Under the pieces are notes generated by a model. The model searched no databases. It saw nothing but the letters and a program-made list of their open reading frames with translations, and was not told the DNA's origin. This document shows, piece by piece, positions 24,783 to 33,553 of a DNA stretch of 39,757 nucleotides; position 1 is the first letter of the stretch, and the number at the start of each line of letters is the position of its first letter. Source of the DNA: Acidobacteriota bacterium (GTDB lineage: Bacteria > Acidobacteriota > Terriglobia > Terriglobales > Acidobacteriaceae); NCBI GenBank assembly GCA_021846945.1, contig JAJZVZ010000021.1, forward strand, positions 1 through 39,757, given 5' to 3'. The position numbers and the translations under genes were made by a program.

Positions 24783-26399
24783 ATGGCTGGCCTGGCGACG
24801 ATCACCGAGTCACTGCCCAAGAGCACTTCCCTTCTCGACGAGAAGATGAAGAAGTCGCACAGCCGGGCAGGCATGGTTATCTTCGTCTTGGCGGTGCTCG
24901 CCGGCCTTACCTACATTGGCTTCCAGGTCACCAGGGATCTCGACAACGTGACGATCACCAGCGTCTGGCCGTACCTGCTGCTGACGCTGGCTCTGCTCAT
25001 CGCTCTCGGCTTCGAATTTGTGAATGGCTTTCACGACACCGCCAACGCCGTGGCGACGGTCATCTATACCCACTCGCTGGAGCCCCGCCTGGCCGTCGTC
25101 TGGTCCGGCCTCTGCAACCTGGCCGGCGTGCTCGTCTCCTCCGGCACCGTGGCTTACGCCATCGTCGCCCTGCTCCCCGTGGAACTGATTCTGAAAGTGA
25201 GTTCAGGCGACGGCTACTCGCTCGTCTTCGCGCTGCTCATCGCCGCGATTCTGTGGAACCTTGGCACGTGGTGGTTTGGCCTGCCGGCGTCGAGTTCGCA
25301 CACCATGGTCGGATCGATCATGGGTGTGGGTCTGGCCAATCAGCTGTTGAATCCGCACACCGTCACTTCCGGCGTCGATTGGACGCAGGCGATCAAGGTT
25401 CTGGAGGTACTCCTCGTCTCGCCGGTTCTGGGTTTTGTGCTAGCCGGCGTACTGATCCTGATCTCGAAGCGGCTCGTTCAGTATCCATCCCTCTATGAAG
25501 CGCCCAAAAACCAGGACCCACCGCCATTTCCCATCCGCGCCCTGATGGTGATCACCTGCACGGGAGTCAGTTTCTTCCACGGGTCCAACGACGGCCAGAA
25601 GGGCATGGGCCTCATCATGCTCATCCTGATCGGCACCGTCCCCACGGCTTATGCGCTGAATCATGGGATAAGCCCTTTTGAAGTGCGCGACTTCATCACC
25701 GTTTCCCGGCAGGTCGGCCACATCCTTGAAGAGCACGCTGGCCCCGCCGCGCCCGTGGCGGATCCCCGCACCGAGGTTATGGCCTACATCCGCACTCGCA
25801 AGGTGCGGCCGGCGACTCTTCCCGCGCTTCGCGATCTTGTCAGCGACATTAACCGTGAAGTAGCTCCCTACAATTCCTTCCAAGCGGTTCCCGCCCAGGA
25901 CCAGACCCGCCTCCGCAATGACATGTACGTTGCCGGCGAAGCCTTACAGCTCATTGAAAAGAAGAAGTCCCCGGCTTTCACCGCCGCGGAGGTCGCCGCC
26001 CTGGACAGCTATCGGGGCAAGGTGGACAGGTCCATCAAGTTCATCCCCGGCTGGGTGAAAGTCGCCGTGGCTCTTGCCCTAGGCCTGGGCACCATGGTGG
26101 GTTGGAAGCGCGTCGTTGTCACGGTCGGTGAAAAGATCGGTAAAGAACATCTGTCTTACGCGCAGGGCGCCAGCGCCGGCCTGGTGGCCATGGGCACCAT
26201 CTTCCTCGCCGACAACTTCGGCCTGCCGGTCAGCACCACCCATATCCTCAGCTCGGGCGTAGCCGGAACCATGGTCCTCAACGGTAGCGGCCTTCACCTC
26301 TCCACCATCCGCAACATCGCGGCGGGCTGGGTCTTTACGCTGCCGGCAGCGGCCCTGCTCTCTGGCCTCCTCTACTGCCTCTTCCACTGCTTTGCCTGA
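24783..26399 (+). CDS. Inorganic phosphate transporter, PiT family
   Basis: The 538-residue membrane protein is a PiT-type symporter for phosphate (as metal phosphate) driven by protons or sodium. It has the duplicated PiT signature: FEFVNGFHDTANAVATVIYT (about 78-97) and LADNFGLPVSTTHILSSGVAGTM (near residue 480). About 10-11 membrane helices are visible, with a long hydrophilic loop between roughly 300 and 415 that is larger than in small archaeal PiT proteins. AGGAG sits 7 nt before the ATG. No DUF47/PhoU-like regulator gene, a frequent PiT neighbour, is adjacent. The gene is wedged between scpA and scpB. No clear PhoB box was found upstream. Confidence 0.92.
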   Translation: MAGLATITESLPKSTSLLDEKMKKSHSRAGMVIFVLAVLAGLTYIGFQVTRDLDNVTITSVWPYLLLTLALLIALGFEFVNGFHDTANAVATVIYTHSLEPRLAVVWSGLCNLAGVLVSSGTVAYAIVALLPVELILKVSSGDGYSLVFALLIAAILWNLGTWWFGLPASSSHTMVGSIMGVGLANQLLNPHTVTSGVDWTQAIKVLEVLLVSPVLGFVLAGVLILISKRLVQYPSLYEAPKNQDPPPFPIRALMVITCTGVSFFHGSNDGQKGMGLIMLILIGTVPTAYALNHGISPFEVRDFITVSRQVGHILEEHAGPAAPVADPRTEVMAYIRTRKVRPATLPALRDLVSDINREVAPYNSFQAVPAQDQTRLRNDMYVAGEALQLIEKKKSPAFTAAEVAALDSYRGKVDRSIKFIPGWVKVAVALALGLGTMVGWKRVVVTVGEKIGKEHLSYAQGASAGLVAMGTIFLADNFGLPVSTTHILSSGVAGTMVLNGSGLHLSTIRNIAAGWVFTLPAAALLSGLLYCLFHCFA

Positions 26400-26490
26400 G
26401 CAACCCCAAAGCTCACAATGAGCCGCCGCCGCTGCGGCCCTTTTCCGGTACCATACTGAGAGTACCGAATCTCAAAGCACCGATTGCCGA

Positions 26491-27588
26491 ATGAGCCTGA
26501 AAGCAAAGCTGGAAGCCGTTATCTACGCCGCCGAGGAGCCGATCACGCTGGCCCAACTCGCCACCCTGTTCGCCGAAGAGGCCTTGCAGTGGAAGGCGGA
26601 GCAGGAAGCCGCCGCCGCCCAGGCCGCGGCACAGTCCCCTGAAGCCGCATCCGCGCCTCTTCTCGCCGGCGACCTCATAAGCCTGGAGCCCGAAGAAGAG
26701 GCCGCCACTGAACCGGCTCCGTCCGAGCCGGGCGAAGCCGTCGTTGAGGACGAAAGTCCGCTCGCAGAAGGTGCGGAAGCGGAAACAGCCGCCGTCCCGG
26801 ACTCCAATTCCGAACCGGCCGCGGCCCCAGAGACGGCAGTGGAAACGGCTGCGGAATCCGGCCAGCCCGCCGAAATCTCGCCCGTGGAAGAGGCCAAGCG
26901 CAAGGCACGCGAGCGCGACCGCGAGGTTCGCGTCATCCTCCGCGGCCTGCTCGACGAGTTGACCGCCGACTGCGCTACGGATGGCCGCGGCGTCGAAATC
27001 CGCGAGATCGCCGGCGGCTACCGCATGGCCACCAAGCCGGAGTGCCATGACGCCGTCCGGCTCTTCGTCAAGAGCCTCAAGCCGCCGCTCAAGCTTTCTC
27101 TGCCCGCACTTGAAACGCTGGCCGTCATCGCGTACAAGCAGCCCATCACCGCGCCTGAGGTCAACGAGATTCGCGGCGTGGACTCTTCCGGCGTCTTCGG
27201 CTCGCTGCTGGCGCGCAAGCTCATCGCCACCGCCGGGCGCAAGCAGGTCATTGGCCGCCCCATCCTCTACAAGACCACCCGCGAGTTTCTGCTCCGCTTC
27301 GGACTCAAAGACGTCTCAGAGCTGCCCTCGATGGAAGAGTTCGAGAAGATGGCCGCCATCGAACTGGAGGAGGCCGGGCCGGCCACGGAAGAAGCGGCGG
27401 AGAGCGCAACCGGGCCCGATGCCGCGCCTGAGCTGGACGAGTCAGCCAGCGAAGAGCCGCAGGAAGCCTCCCAAGGTGAAGCCGCCTCCGAAACCGATGT
27501 TGCATCAGCCAGTGAGCCCACTCCTGATGCGGAGACCGAATCCAAAACACCCGAGGCCGAACCGGCTGCGCCTCCAACCGCCGATTAG
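26491..27588 (+). CDS. scpB: Segregation and condensation protein B with acidic insert
   Basis: The 365-residue protein is the winged-helix partner that dimerises and binds ScpA in the SMC complex. The first helices (1-28, LEAVIYAAEEPITLAQLA) are normal. Residues ~32-135 are then a Glu/Ala/Pro-rich low-complexity insert, after which the first winged-helix domain resumes (REVRVILRGLLDEL). The second domain contains ALETLAVIAYKQPITAPEVNEIRG, the family hallmark. An acidic disordered tail (about 290-365) ends the protein. Typical ScpB proteins have about 190-200 residues, so both insert and tail are extra. It is followed after 21 bp by the pseudouridine synthase gene, a very common scpB-rluB arrangement. 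Confidence 0.93.
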   Translation: MSLKAKLEAVIYAAEEPITLAQLATLFAEEALQWKAEQEAAAAQAAAQSPEAASAPLLAGDLISLEPEEEAATEPAPSEPGEAVVEDESPLAEGAEAETAAVPDSNSEPAAAPETAVETAAESGQPAEISPVEEAKRKARERDREVRVILRGLLDELTADCATDGRGVEIREIAGGYRMATKPECHDAVRLFVKSLKPPLKLSLPALETLAVIAYKQPITAPEVNEIRGVDSSGVFGSLLARKLIATAGRKQVIGRPILYKTTREFLLRFGLKDVSELPSMEEFEKMAAIELEEAGPATEEAAESATGPDAAPELDESASEEPQEASQGEAASETDVASASEPTPDAETESKTPEAEPAAPPTAD

Positions 27589-27609
27589 GCAGAATTGAAG
27601 GCTACTTTT

Positions 27610-29250
27610 ATGCCCCACGACACCGATCAGCCCGGCAACGGCACTCCAGCCCCAGACGAGCCGGGCGCCACACCCGCCGCCGAGCCGTCCCCATCCGCGC
27701 CCGAGTTTGAGGATCCCATCGGAGATATGTCAGACGGAGAGGCCCAATTCTCGCTTTCTGACCAGGTCCTGTCTGAATCTGGGGATGAAGCTGAGCCGGA
27801 AGAAGAAGCGGAAGCTGCCGAACATGGTCAGCCTCGCAAGCTCGAACGCCTGCAGAAGGTCCTCTCTCAGGCCGGCATCGCCAGCCGCCGCCACGCGGAG
27901 GAGATGATCGTCGCCGGCCGCGTCATGGTCAACGGCCAGGTCGTGACCACGCTGGGCACCAAGGCCGATCCCGCCCGCGACCACATCCGTGTCGATGGCA
28001 AGCTGCTCAGCGGCGCCGAGCATCATCGCTACTTCGTCCTGAACAAACCCAAAGGCTACGTCACCACCGTCAGCGACCCTGAAGGCCGGCCAACCGTCAC
28101 GCAGTTCTTCGCCAAAATGCGCGAACGCCTCTACCCCGTCGGCCGCCTCGACTTTCAAAGTGAAGGCCTGCTGCTGATGACCAACGACGGAGAGTTGGCC
28201 AATCGCCTCACGCGCGCCGCCTCGGGCGTGGAAAAGACATACATCGTCAAAATCGCCGGCCAGCCCACCGAGGAAGAGCTTGAGCGCCTGCGCGGCGGCG
28301 TCTCCATCGAGCGTGGAGCGTCGGGTTCGCACAGGGTCCGCACTGCGCCCGCCCGCATCCGCCAAATCCGGCAGGGCGACAACCCGTGGTATGAGGTTGT
28401 GCTCATTGAAGGTCGTAACCGCGAGCTGCGCAAGATGTTCTCTACCATTGGGCACTTTGTCGAGAAGATTCGCCGCGTAGGCTACGGCCCGCTGATGCTG
28501 GATGTGGAACCGGGCAAGTTCCGCGAATTGGCCGCTGAGGAAGTTGAAGCGCTGCGCCTCACCGCCGAAGGCAAGCTCAAGCCACGCCGCCCCAAATCCA
28601 CCAATATGCTGCCGAAAGAAGCTGGCCGCCGGGCAGAGGAACTGACAGCCAGACCGCCGCAACGCGGTGGCAGGCCGCCGCGGCCAAAGACCGGTCCGCG
28701 CGGGAAAACCGAGTGGAAGCCGCGTGAACAGCGCTTCAGCGGTGGCAGGGAACAACGCGAGCCGTTGCGCGGCCAGCGCCCCACACCGCAAGCCGGCCCG
28801 AGCCGTCAGCGCGAGGAACCCCGTTTCGGAGAACCGCCGCGCCGAACCTTCGGCCGTTACGGCCAGCGCCCCGCTTTCAAGTCGCAGGAGGAGCGCCAGA
28901 GCCGGTTTGGCAAGACGCAGGATAGAAGTGCCGGCAAAGGGCCGGGCAGAGGCTTCGGACAGCGGCCTGAGAGGCAATGGCAAGAGCGGCCGGAGCAGAC
29001 TGGACGCAAAGGACCAGAGCGCAAAGGTCCGGCGCGCGAAGGATCAGAGAAAGACTGGAAGAGGCCATCGGGCCAACGGCCGGCCAGACCCGGGAGTGCT
29101 GCACCGGCATTCGGCGAAAAGCCTGCGCCGGCCGCGCGCAGCAATGCCAGAACCGGCGGCAGGCCCTTCGGCTCCCGTGGCAAGCCAAATCCCGCAAAGC
29201 ATGGCAAGCCCCGCCCGGACCGGCCCCCGAATCGGCGCAAAAGGCCATGA
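27610..29250 (+). CDS. rluB: RluB-type 23S rRNA pseudouridine synthase with long basic tail
   Basis: The protein has 546 residues from the ATG at 27610 (GAAGG upstream); a TTG five codons earlier is possible. After an acidic N-terminus (1-72), an S4 RNA-binding domain spans about 78-125 (LERLQKVLSQAGIASRRHAE). The RsuA/RluB catalytic domain (about 138-320) has the catalytic Asp181 in GRLDFQSEGLLLMTNDG. These enzymes convert a uridine of rRNA to pseudouridine. Residues ~327-546 form an Arg/Gly/Pro/Gln-rich, strongly basic, presumably disordered tail, like an RNA-binding RGG region; canonical RluB tails are much shorter. It is co-directional with scpB 21 bp upstream, so probably one operon. The exact target uridine is inferred from family. 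Confidence 0.92.
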   Translation: MPHDTDQPGNGTPAPDEPGATPAAEPSPSAPEFEDPIGDMSDGEAQFSLSDQVLSESGDEAEPEEEAEAAEHGQPRKLERLQKVLSQAGIASRRHAEEMIVAGRVMVNGQVVTTLGTKADPARDHIRVDGKLLSGAEHHRYFVLNKPKGYVTTVSDPEGRPTVTQFFAKMRERLYPVGRLDFQSEGLLLMTNDGELANRLTRAASGVEKTYIVKIAGQPTEEELERLRGGVSIERGASGSHRVRTAPARIRQIRQGDNPWYEVVLIEGRNRELRKMFSTIGHFVEKIRRVGYGPLMLDVEPGKFRELAAEEVEALRLTAEGKLKPRRPKSTNMLPKEAGRRAEELTARPPQRGGRPPRPKTGPRGKTEWKPREQRFSGGREQREPLRGQRPTPQAGPSRQREEPRFGEPPRRTFGRYGQRPAFKSQEERQSRFGKTQDRSAGKGPGRGFGQRPERQWQERPEQTGRKGPERKGPAREGSEKDWKRPSGQRPARPGSAAPAFGEKPAPAARSNARTGGRPFGSRGKPNPAKHGKPRPDRPPNRRKRP

Positions 29251-29624
29251 CGGCGGTCGGACCTTGCCGCTCTCCCGAAGTCGATCGCGGGCCAGCGCTC
29301 CGGCACGTCGCATTTTGCCCCGGGTCCCGTGGAACGCGGAGCAACTCCGCCTGATCTGTTCACATCCAAAGCAACAAAAGCATAGCATCGCCCGATCTGT
29401 ATCGCATTGCACGATCAGCATCACATCGCACGATCCATGCACAAAGATCGAATCGGCCAGATAGGTTCCAGTCTGGGGTAAACGGGGCTGGGGAGCACCT
29501 TTCCAGGCAAGACTTTCGTGTTGGCGGTCCGCAATTCGGGTTCACGCCCTTGGGTCCTGCATGCGCTCGTGGTTCTCCCAATCCCCTGCTTCTCCGTAAA
29601 GGCCTGTCCTGAGCCGAAGAGCAG
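29251..29624. other. 374-bp gap after rluB with short imperfect tandem repeats
   Basis: No family-like reading frame is present. At about 29385-29440 three imperfect units of 18-20 nt carry the core ATCGCA..GCACGATC. The rest, including bases around 29500-29620, shows no clear hairpin terminator or promoter. The stretch could be the degraded 5' part of the following hypothetical gene. Confidence 0.35.
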
Positions 29625-29975
29625 GTGCCTATGGTGGTGAAAGCACAAAGCAAGGGCCGCAGCGTGATTGGGCTGAATGTGGGCGTTGATAACGTCCGGC
29701 GCTATTTTCCTAGAACTCTCGTCACAATCGAATTGCAGTTGGACCACTTGCAGATTGAGTGCGGGCTCGCACCCGATTTCTGGAGGAATGCGGGTAAGAT
29801 TCGCGATCGCAGGCTCTGCGCATGGCTTGAGTCGAAGTACTTCAGCAAGCAGCCGCTGCGGCAGACGCCCATCTTCCTGGACTTGATTCCCTTGGGAGAG
29901 AACCTTTTTCGCCTCCAGGCTCTTCCGGCCCACAGCAATTCACGACACCGGCCAGCGCCCGCGACCGCAGCCTGA
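29625..29975 (+). CDS. Small hypothetical protein, start uncertain
   Basis: The frame has up to 116 residues from GTG at 29625; ATG at 29631 is an alternative, neither with a good ribosome site. The middle (about residues 32-98) reads like a genuine conserved domain: [20 protein letters not shown], then [19 protein letters not shown] and [17 protein letters not shown] have an impression of similar short proteins with a D-x-R-L-C-x-W-L-E pattern in Acidobacteria, but no named family comes to mind. The first 30 residues look unlike the rest, so the gene may have lost its original start. Competing frames on the other strand look less protein-like. The function is unknown. Confidence 0.45.
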   Translation: MPMVVKAQSKGRSVIGLNVGVDNVRRYFPRTLVTIELQLDHLQIECGLAPDFWRNAGKIRDRRLCAWLESKYFSKQPLRQTPIFLDLIPLGENLFRLQALPAHSNSRHRPAPATAA

Positions 29976-30088
29976 GATCGGCCTGAAGCCGACGTCCAAC
30001 TGCACTGCCGGCAGCAGCATGGAAACTTGAGCTGGCCGCATGCGGAGAAAGCTGTCACCAAATCGGCCTTGCCGGCATCTGTACTTTC

Positions 30089-30568
30089 ATGAGCCGAGAA
30101 AAAGCTACATTTGGAGCCGGTTGTTTCTGGGGCGTGGAAGCCGCTTTCGCGGCCATTCCCGGCGTTCTCTCTACGGTCGTAGGCTACGAGGGTGGAACCC
30201 TCGACAACCCCAGCTACCGGGACGTCTGCACCGACGAGACGGGCCATGCCGAAGTCGTTGAACTCGATTTCGATCCCGCCCAGGTGAGCTACGACCAACT
30301 GCTCGACGCGTTCTTTGCGCTGCATGATCCCACCACCCTCAACCGCCAGGGGCCGGACTGGGGCACGCAGTACCGCTCCGTCATCTACTTTCACACGCCG
30401 CAACAAGAGGCGCAGGCTCGCGCGAAGATCAACGCGCTTACCGCCGAAGGCCGCTACAAACCCAAGCGCATCGTCACCCAGGTTGAGCCCGCGCAGGCCT
30501 TCTGGCGCGCCGAGGAATACCATCAGCGCTACCTGGAAAAACGTGGTCAGGCAAACTGCCACATTTAG
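30089..30568 (+). CDS. msrA: Peptide-methionine (S)-S-oxide reductase MsrA
   Basis: The 159-residue enzyme repairs methionine-S-sulfoxide in proteins. The catalytic Cys12 lies in the invariant GCFWG motif (11-15). The YEGG, GHAEVVELDFDP and FFALHDPTTLNRQGPDWGTQYRS motifs follow as in all MsrA proteins. One further cysteine near the C-terminus (QANCHI) may act as resolving cysteine in the thioredoxin-linked cycle. The length matches compact MsrA forms, with no fused MsrB domain. The start is ATG at 30089 without a strong ribosome site. It converges with the membrane-protein gene, with only 24 bp between the stop codons. Confidence 0.95.
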   Translation: MSREKATFGAGCFWGVEAAFAAIPGVLSTVVGYEGGTLDNPSYRDVCTDETGHAEVVELDFDPAQVSYDQLLDAFFALHDPTTLNRQGPDWGTQYRSVIYFHTPQQEAQARAKINALTAEGRYKPKRIVTQVEPAQAFWRAEEYHQRYLEKRGQANCHI

Positions 30569-30592
30569 CGGAGAAGAATCAGCGAACAGCGG

Positions 30593-31414
30593 TCAGTTGC
30601 CCTGAGCCGGTGCGGAAGGGCCTGCGGCGGCAGGCGGCAATTCCGCTATGGTTTCTCCGTTGGCTGGCGCTCCCGGCTCATCCTTCCACAGGCAGGCGAT
30701 CCACCATACCAGCACAGCCAGATACACCGTGCTGTTCGCGCTAAAGAGCTTCTCCTGCAATCCCATGATGTGCTGGTAGTCCGTGAGGTTGCGCGGCCGG
30801 GCATGCATTGTGATCTCCCGCCACAGCACCTCGACCGCGATTTGCGAGAGCGCCGCCACTGAAAGCCCGATCACCAATCGCTGCGTATGGCTGCGCCAGC
30901 CTGCCTTATAACGGCGCCCGAAAAGCGCCATCATGATCCCAAGTTCAAAAACCAGCAGATCGGCCAACAAGTTGCCTTTTTGCGCTACCAACTGCATGAA
31001 TCGCAGCGCGCCCAGCACCGAAACTTCACTGATCGTCTTCCACGCAGGCCATGGTCCCCACGCAATCACGATGCCCAGGCTCACGGCCACCATCACAACC
31101 GCGCTCACATTCCAGGCTCGCCGGGACGCGCTGTCAAAGCCCTGCCGCGCCATCTCGACCACCACCAGCACACTCACAACCGCCGTCACGTCAATCAGCA
31201 TGACCGCGATGGCGCTGAGCGTAATCGGCGCCATCCGCCCGAAGAGCAGCCGGCTCGTCAACAGGCGTAAGGCCGTTAGAACAATGCTGGCCGTGAACCA
31301 CGGAAATCGTCGCGCGCGATCGCGTCCCAGCAACACCACCAGAAGCACCAGCAGCGCCGCAAAGGTCAGGGTCCAAAGCGCAGCTGCCGCAGTCAAAGGA
31401 AAATGGAAGTGCAT
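30593..31414 (-). CDS. Multi-pass integral membrane protein, unknown function
   Basis: The protein has 273 residues from the ATG at 31414; an upstream start at 31453 would add 13 residues without a better ribosome site. Six to seven hydrophobic segments are visible, starting with ALWTLTFAALLVLLVVLLG. Short charged loops separate them (for example GRDRARRFPW), and a polar Ala/Pro-rich C-terminal tail follows the last helix (VYLAVLVWWIACLW). I recognise no family motif, catalytic residue or transporter signature. It is flanked by msrA (convergent) and by a repeat element upstream. Comparable 6-7 TM proteins of unknown function are frequent in Acidobacteria, in my recollection, but no role can be assigned. 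Confidence 0.7.
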   Translation of the reverse strand: MHFHFPLTAAAALWTLTFAALLVLLVVLLGRDRARRFPWFTASIVLTALRLLTSRLLFGRMAPITLSAIAVMLIDVTAVVSVLVVVEMARQGFDSASRRAWNVSAVVMVAVSLGIVIAWGPWPAWKTISEVSVLGALRFMQLVAQKGNLLADLLVFELGIMMALFGRRYKAGWRSHTQRLVIGLSVAALSQIAVEVLWREITMHARPRNLTDYQHIMGLQEKLFSANSTVYLAVLVWWIACLWKDEPGAPANGETIAELPPAAAGPSAPAQGN

Positions 31415-31490
31415 GAAGTACCTTATCCGGCCCGCGTCTAGATCTGCCCGCAAGCCCTCCTGTCAGTCTAACCGCCGGTTTCCGGGGGCC

Positions 31491-31596
31491 CCCCTCCTTC
31501 GCGTTTTTTGCGAAGGATGGGAGGCGCAACAGTCCGGCAGGCCCGCTCATCCATTTTTGCCGCACTCTTGAGCCCTTCGGAAGAACAGGGCACACC
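31491..31596 (+). repeat. Composite intergenic repeat, copy A
   Basis: An imperfect hairpin (TCCTTCGC 31495-31502 with GCGAAGGA 31510-31517, plus three further pairs) is followed 20 nt later by a conserved block starting GCCCGCTCATCCATT at 31541 and ending in CCCTTCGGAAG. About 37 of 45 block positions agree with copy B near 33588, in the same orientation. No coding function is seen. Confidence 0.55.
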
Positions 31597-31751
31597 TCTC
31601 GACGCCTCGCAGCATACTGGAATCCGTGAGTGAACCCGCCGCACCCGTGAGCCTGCCGAACCGGTCCGGTGTGGATTCTGGAGGTTATACTATTGGTGCA
31701 GTTAGGCCTTTATGAAAGGGAGCCACGAAGGGAGGGTGTGCAGGCGTCAGC

Positions 31752-32489
31752 ATGCTGAATCGTTGGGGATCGATACTGCGATACCTGAGCCTTGCTGAAC
31801 CAGTTTGGCGCTGGCGCTTGTCAGGGGGAAGTTGTCCCAACTGTAGCAGTCACGTGTTTGTCTCTCTCGGTTGCTCCGCTTTTCTGACCCGATGTCTGGG
31901 GTGTAGGGCCAACGCCGTGACCCTCGCTACGGTTGGCGTCCTGCGAGAGCTAGATCTGGCTCATATGCGCACCCACGAGTTCTCTTCCTACGGTGCCACG
32001 TTTGAATTTTTGAAGAGGTTGTGCCCACAGTTCACATTTAGCGAGTTCTTTCCCGGACAGCCCGCGGTCGTCGATGGCATTCGCAATGAGGATGTTACCC
32101 GCCTAACCTTCGCAACAGACACATTCGACCTCCTGACCTCGAACGGAGTTATGGAGCACGTACCGGCAGACATTCAGGGATATCGGGAATGTCATCGCGT
32201 CCTGAAGCCCGGCGGGATGCTGATCTTCACCGTGCCGCTCTATGACACGCCAACGAGCGTGCAGCTTGCCAGCCTCACGGAAAGCGGCGATATCGTATGG
32301 CATGCACAGCCGGAGTTTCACGATAGCCGCAGGGGTGGGCGCTTCTCAGCGCCGACCTTCTGGCGGCATTCTCTCAACGATATCTGTGAGCGGGTGCAGC
32401 AGGTTGGCTTTCGATCTGTCGAGTTGGTCGACGTGACGCTCTCTACGGTTCAGGGAGAGCCGACCAGGGTCATCAAGGCGGTCAAGTGA
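31752..32489 (+). CDS. Class I SAM-dependent methyltransferase with N-terminal zinc ribbon
   Basis: The protein has 245 residues. An N-terminal zinc-ribbon-like pair of CxxC motifs (Cys28/31 and Cys48/51) precedes a Rossmann methyltransferase domain. Recognisable parts are FATDTFDLLTSNGVMEHVPADIQ (motif II/III region) and the ECHRVLKPGGMLIFTVPLYD strand-loop. The usual glycine-rich motif I near the start of the domain is poorly preserved (THEFSSYGAT). The sequence most resembles methyltransferases acting on sugars or small molecules in surface polysaccharide loci, which is inference. The start ATG at 31752 has its best ribosome site (GGGAGG) rather far upstream. A TATACT -10-like element sits at 31686. 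Codon use appears less GC-biased than neighbours. Two copies of a repeat flank this gene and the next. Confidence 0.75.
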   Translation: MLNRWGSILRYLSLAEPVWRWRLSGGSCPNCSSHVFVSLGCSAFLTRCLGCRANAVTLATVGVLRELDLAHMRTHEFSSYGATFEFLKRLCPQFTFSEFFPGQPAVVDGIRNEDVTRLTFATDTFDLLTSNGVMEHVPADIQGYRECHRVLKPGGMLIFTVPLYDTPTSVQLASLTESGDIVWHAQPEFHDSRRGGRFSAPTFWRHSLNDICERVQQVGFRSVELVDVTLSTVQGEPTRVIKAVK

Positions 32490-32510
32490 ATTTCTTATCT
32501 TCCCGTCGCT

Positions 32511-33509
32511 TTACGGTACCGTGATAGCCGTCCAGGTATTGGCTGGATAGCAGACGTAGAGAACAGTAGACACACTGGTTGCCGCGGTATTCATATAGAG
32601 CTCACCCACCGTACAACTTCCAGAGGGAGCCGCAGCACCGGTCAGAACGGTTGCCTGTAATGCGCCGTTTACGTGCAGCTTACCGGCAATATAGGTGTCT
32701 GTTGTGGAACCATTCCCAATGGTTGTCGTGTTGCTGCCGTTCCCTACTGTAGCGTAGCCAATCACAATTTCGTTGGTGTCGCCACTTGCATTCGCCTGCG
32801 AATTCGCACCGATGTAGGTACTGTCCAACGACGTGACGTTTGGCCCGGCCCCGTTGACATACTCTCCAGCATTAAATCCGAGCGCCGTGTCGTAGGAGCC
32901 AGTGGTAATGTTATAAAGCGCCCCCTGACCTACGCCAGTGTTTTCGGACCCAGAAGTGTCGTTGTATTGGGCACCATTGCCAACGGCTGTATTGTAAGAC
33001 ACGTTCTGGGAAGTAATTTGGCATGCGCCTCCCACGGTGCCACCGTTCAAGGCGTCGGTACCTACAGCGACGTTCCCATTTCCCAGGGTATCGCAAAAAG
33101 ATGCATAGGTTCCGACAGCAGTATTGCTGCCCCCCGTAGTATTCGAAAAGGCAGCGTAATTACCCAGTGCCGTGTTTGCGCTACCGGTAGTGTTGCTGAG
33201 AAGAGAATCGGCGCCAAAAGCCGAATTGTTCGCTGCGGTGTTCGAAACCAACGTTCCGTAACCGACAGCTGTATTGCAACACGCCGAGTCGTTTGCCAGA
33301 GACTGGTATCCAATACCAAGATTGTTTGTGGCGTTATCGATCAAGAAATTCGCGCCTGCAGACTGGGCTGCCGCGCGGGTTGCGGCTGGGGTTGGGCTGC
33401 GTTTTGGTGCAGCGGCCGCAGCGTGGTCCTGAGCCCATGCACCTGAAGTACCTGTGAAGTCTACCAGGCAAAACATCGCACCAATGCAGAAAAACGCAAA
33501 AAGTCTCAT
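32511..33509 (-). CDS. Secreted beta-roll repeat protein (YadA-head-like)
   Basis: The protein has 332 residues from the ATG at 33509 with AGGAGAGGAG upstream. A signal peptide (1-23, ending GAWAQ) is followed by an Ala-rich linker. Residues ~45-265 hold repeats of about 17 residues with the pattern N-T-A-x-G...L-x-S-N-T-T-G (for example NTALGNYAAFSNTTGGS). This resembles the left-handed beta-roll head of trimeric autotransporters and some phage-fibre proteins. The C-terminal ~55 residues (ending TWTAITVP) form a separate small domain with two cysteines. No YadA membrane anchor, stalk or LPXTG is present, so the attachment mode is unclear. Asn/Thr/Ser-rich composition is typical of surface proteins. 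It converges with the methyltransferase gene, 21 bp apart. Confidence 0.7.
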   Translation of the reverse strand: MRLFAFFCIGAMFCLVDFTGTSGAWAQDHAAAAAPKRSPTPAATRAAAQSAGANFLIDNATNNLGIGYQSLANDSACCNTAVGYGTLVSNTAANNSAFGADSLLSNTTGSANTALGNYAAFSNTTGGSNTAVGTYASFCDTLGNGNVAVGTDALNGGTVGGACQITSQNVSYNTAVGNGAQYNDTSGSENTGVGQGALYNITTGSYDTALGFNAGEYVNGAGPNVTSLDSTYIGANSQANASGDTNEIVIGYATVGNGSNTTTIGNGSTTDTYIAGKLHVNGALQATVLTGAAAPSGSCTVGELYMNTAATSVSTVLYVCYPANTWTAITVP

Positions 33510-33553
33510 CTCGTGGACTCCTCTCCTTGAGTACCGTCGAAATTCTATCCATC

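Noticed and set aside
29385..29440. Possible CRISPR-like repeats
   Set aside because: Only three imperfect units of 18-20 nt without separate spacers; no cas genes anywhere in the window.
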